DNA of 64,000 nucleotides, taken from positions 1,633,301 through 1,697,300 of the forward strand of contig OZ006978.1 in assembly GCA_963931155.1 (NCBI GenBank), read 5' to 3'. Shown here piece after piece: positions 62,601 to 64,000 of the stretch; within the stretch, counting starts at the first letter, position 1; every line of letters begins with the position of its first letter. Under the pieces are notes generated by a model. The model saw only the letters and a list, made by a program, of their open reading frames with translations, searched no databases and was not told the DNA's origin. The translations under genes were made by a program, and so were the position numbers. Origin of the DNA: CALXVA01 sp944392465. Lineage in GTDB: Bacteria > Bacillota > Clostridia > TANB77 > CAG-508.

Positions 62601-63854
62601 TACGACAGCAAATTAGATGTTACAAATGATACTACATTAGTAGAATTTTCTAAAACTGATATAACTGGAGAAAAAGAATTACCTGGAGCTAAACTTACAG
62701 TTTTAGATAGTGAAAACAATGTTATAGATACATGGACTTCTACTGAAAAAACTCATAAAATAGAAGGATTAATAGCAGGAAAAGAATACACTCTAAAAGA
62801 AGAAATTGCACCAGATGGTTATGTTTTAGCAACAGAAATAAAATTCAAAGTAGAAGATACTAATGAAATTCAAAAAGTAACAATGATAGATAAAGTAGTT
62901 GAAATATCTAAAGAAGATATTTCTGGTAATGAGATAGAAGGTGCTAAATTACAAGTATTAGACAAAGATGGCAATGTAATAGATGAGTGGATTTCAGAAA
63001 AAGAAGCACACAAAGTCAAAGGATTAAAAGAAAATGAAACATATATATTGCATGAAGAAATAGCTGTAGGTAACTATGTAAAAGCATCTGATATTGAACT
63101 TACAGTAAGTGAAGATAAAGAAACACAAAAAGTTGTTATGATTGATAAATTAGTAGAAATTACAAAGACAGACTTAACAACAGGAGAAGAACTAGAGGGA
63201 GCAGAGTTAGAAGTTATAGATGAAGAAGGAAATGTAATGGACAAATGGACTTCTACTAAAGAGCCACATCAAGTAAAAGGACTAGAAGAGGGGAAAACTT
63301 ACATACTAAAAGAAACAACAGCCCCTTATGGATATGAAATTACTGAAGAAATAGAATTTACTGTAACAACCGACAAAGAAACACAAAAAGTTGAGATGAA
63401 AGATATGCCTATATTAAAGAATGTAAAAGTAATTAAAGTTGATTCTGAAACGAAAGAAGTAATCAAAGATAAATTTACTTTTGCAATTTATGAAGATCCA
63501 GAATGCACTAAATTAATTAAAGAAGTTCAATCAAATAAAAAAGATGGAACAGCTATATTTGAGGACTTAAGATATGGTATATATTATATAAAAGAAATTA
63601 AAGCACCAACAGATTATGAATTATCTAACAAAGTTGTAAAAGTAGAAATAAATGACAAAGGAGCTTTTATAGATGACAAAAAAATGGAAGAAAATGATGA
63701 TACAATAGAATTTACATTTGAAAATAAAAAAATAGAAGTTCCTAAAACTGGAGATGATAGTAATATAAAATTATTTGCAGGAATAGGTTTACTTTCTTTA
63801 TTAGGAATAACATACATCATAATTCATAATCATAAGAAAAATAAAGAAGAATAA
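59627..63854 (+). CDS. SpaA-type isopeptide adhesin with thioester domain and VPKTG signal, +1 shift at CGG
   Basis: A 1408-residue surface protein if one base is skipped. A signal peptide (KKIVSIIFILITLLSTMQPIIFA) is followed by a thioester-type domain: VFCVEHG with Cys80, and QQMIWEVLGQ, the likely bond partner. Then come about ten SpaA/Cna-B repeats (KLNTEGDLISGSVFNV, GTYTIKEISAPYGY type, with E in KE-x-x-AP), of which the last three are shorter and closely alike (LEGAELEVIDEEGNV, YILKETTAPYG). It ends in VPKTGDD, a helix and a basic tail, a sortase signal. Codon 84 is CGG (59876-59878). Skipping C59876 gives GTAGAGCACGGA (VEHG) and opens 1325 codons. ATG 59627 follows AAAGGAGG. It probably mediates adhesion or mating-pair contact. 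Confidence 0.88.
59876..59879 (+). other. CGG +1 frameshift site 4 (SpaA adhesin)
   Basis: Zero frame reads CAC CGG AGT AGA and stops after about 20 more codons. Skipping C59876 gives CAC GGA GTA GAT TCA CCA and joins the thioester-domain Cys to the rest of the adhesin. Confidence 0.85.
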
Positions 63855-63862
63855 TTAAATTT

Positions 63863-63905
63863 AGAGAGATTAGCTTATTACTAAAAAGTTAATCTCTCTT
63901 TTTTT
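63863..63905 (+). terminator. Terminator after the adhesin
   Basis: AGAGAGATTA (63863-63872) pairs with TAATCTCTCT (63890-63899), followed by a T run. Confidence 0.9.
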
Positions 63906-63973
63906 ATAAAAGATAAGACAATTATTAAAAGATATGATATAATTTTTTCAAATAATGATTTGGGAGAATTATA

Positions 63974-64000
63974 ATGTTTAAGAAAAAGAAAAAAATTGAG
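63974..64000 (+). CDS. Start of a gene running past the window
   Basis: ATG 63974 follows GGGAGAATTATA and opens MFKKKKKIE before the window ends. Only nine codons are visible, so nothing can be said about the product. The very basic start could precede a membrane helix. Confidence 0.45.

Noticed and set aside
1..64000. CRISPR arrays, rRNA or tRNA genes
   Set aside because: No regularly spaced repeats and no tRNA- or rRNA-like sequence were seen by eye. A tRNA scan was not possible here.

Overview
The window is a low-GC, Gram-positive, endospore-forming chromosome segment, most likely from an uncultured gut-type Clostridia. The evidence is strong A+T bias, AGGAGG-type ribosome binding sites, a complete spoIIIAA-AH sporulation operon, sortase-linked surface proteins, and typical Clostridia core genes (argS, glmM, metG, fba, smpB). 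No rRNA, tRNA or CRISPR array was recognised.

Layout. 1-3.6 kb: the end of an NlpC/P60 hydrolase, a DUF362 protein, and a DUF4173 membrane protein with an Asp-box tail. 3.6-4.2 kb: a GC-richer guanylate-kinase-like gene of foreign appearance. 4.3-10.6 kb: an unusual co-directional cassette of a LysR regulator, a MoaA-like radical SAM protein, a CYTH protein, a second radical SAM protein with a CX8CX2C motif, a NUDIX protein carrying what looks like a shrunken leucyl-tRNA-synthetase editing domain, a phosphoribosyltransferase-like protein and a second CYTH protein. 10.8-15.6 kb: a MacB-like ABC exporter, a NUDIX hydrolase and yebC. 15.8-19.4 kb: two paralogous anchored extracytoplasmic proteins. 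19.7-25.7 kb: the spoIIIA operon, interrupted by palindromic repeats. 25.8-36.3 kb: central metabolism and translation genes. 36.4-44.3 kb: hypothetical proteins, a CtpE-like P-type ATPase, an RluA pseudouridine synthase and a permuted papain-fold protein. 44.6-52.5 kb: a sortase locus with a 2060-residue Ig-repeat surface protein. 52.6-54.7 kb: small envelope and metalloprotease genes. 54.8-64 kb: an apparent mobile-element or plasmid-derived region with an AT-rich repeat region, a RhuM remnant, parA/parB and a SpaA-type adhesin.

The most striking signal cuts across these regions. Four genes (the MacB-like exporter, yebC, a small membrane protein at 32.5 kb and the SpaA adhesin) are each broken by one extra base. 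In all four the extra base is a C directly before GG, so the zero-frame codon at the break is CGG and the +1 codon is a glycine codon (GGT, GGA, GGA, GGA). By manual scan, CGG occurs in frame nowhere else in the host-like genes of the window. The only other in-frame CGG codons are two each in two GC-rich, foreign-looking genes. In the exporter (ADEPT-G-ALDS) and YebC (MS-G-HSKW) the glycine is a highly conserved family residue. This suggests either that CGGN is decoded as glycine by +1 frameshifting or a quadruplet-reading tRNA at an otherwise unassigned CGG codon, or a very systematic sequencing artefact. The data here cannot decide between them, but raw reads, the tRNA set and orthologues could.

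Secondary signals are a GGGACAGG palindromic repeat family that enters gene ends, two matching SD/mini-ORF/hairpin leaders before spoIIIAG and argS, and the radical SAM/NUDIX/CYTH cassette, which has no function I can name.
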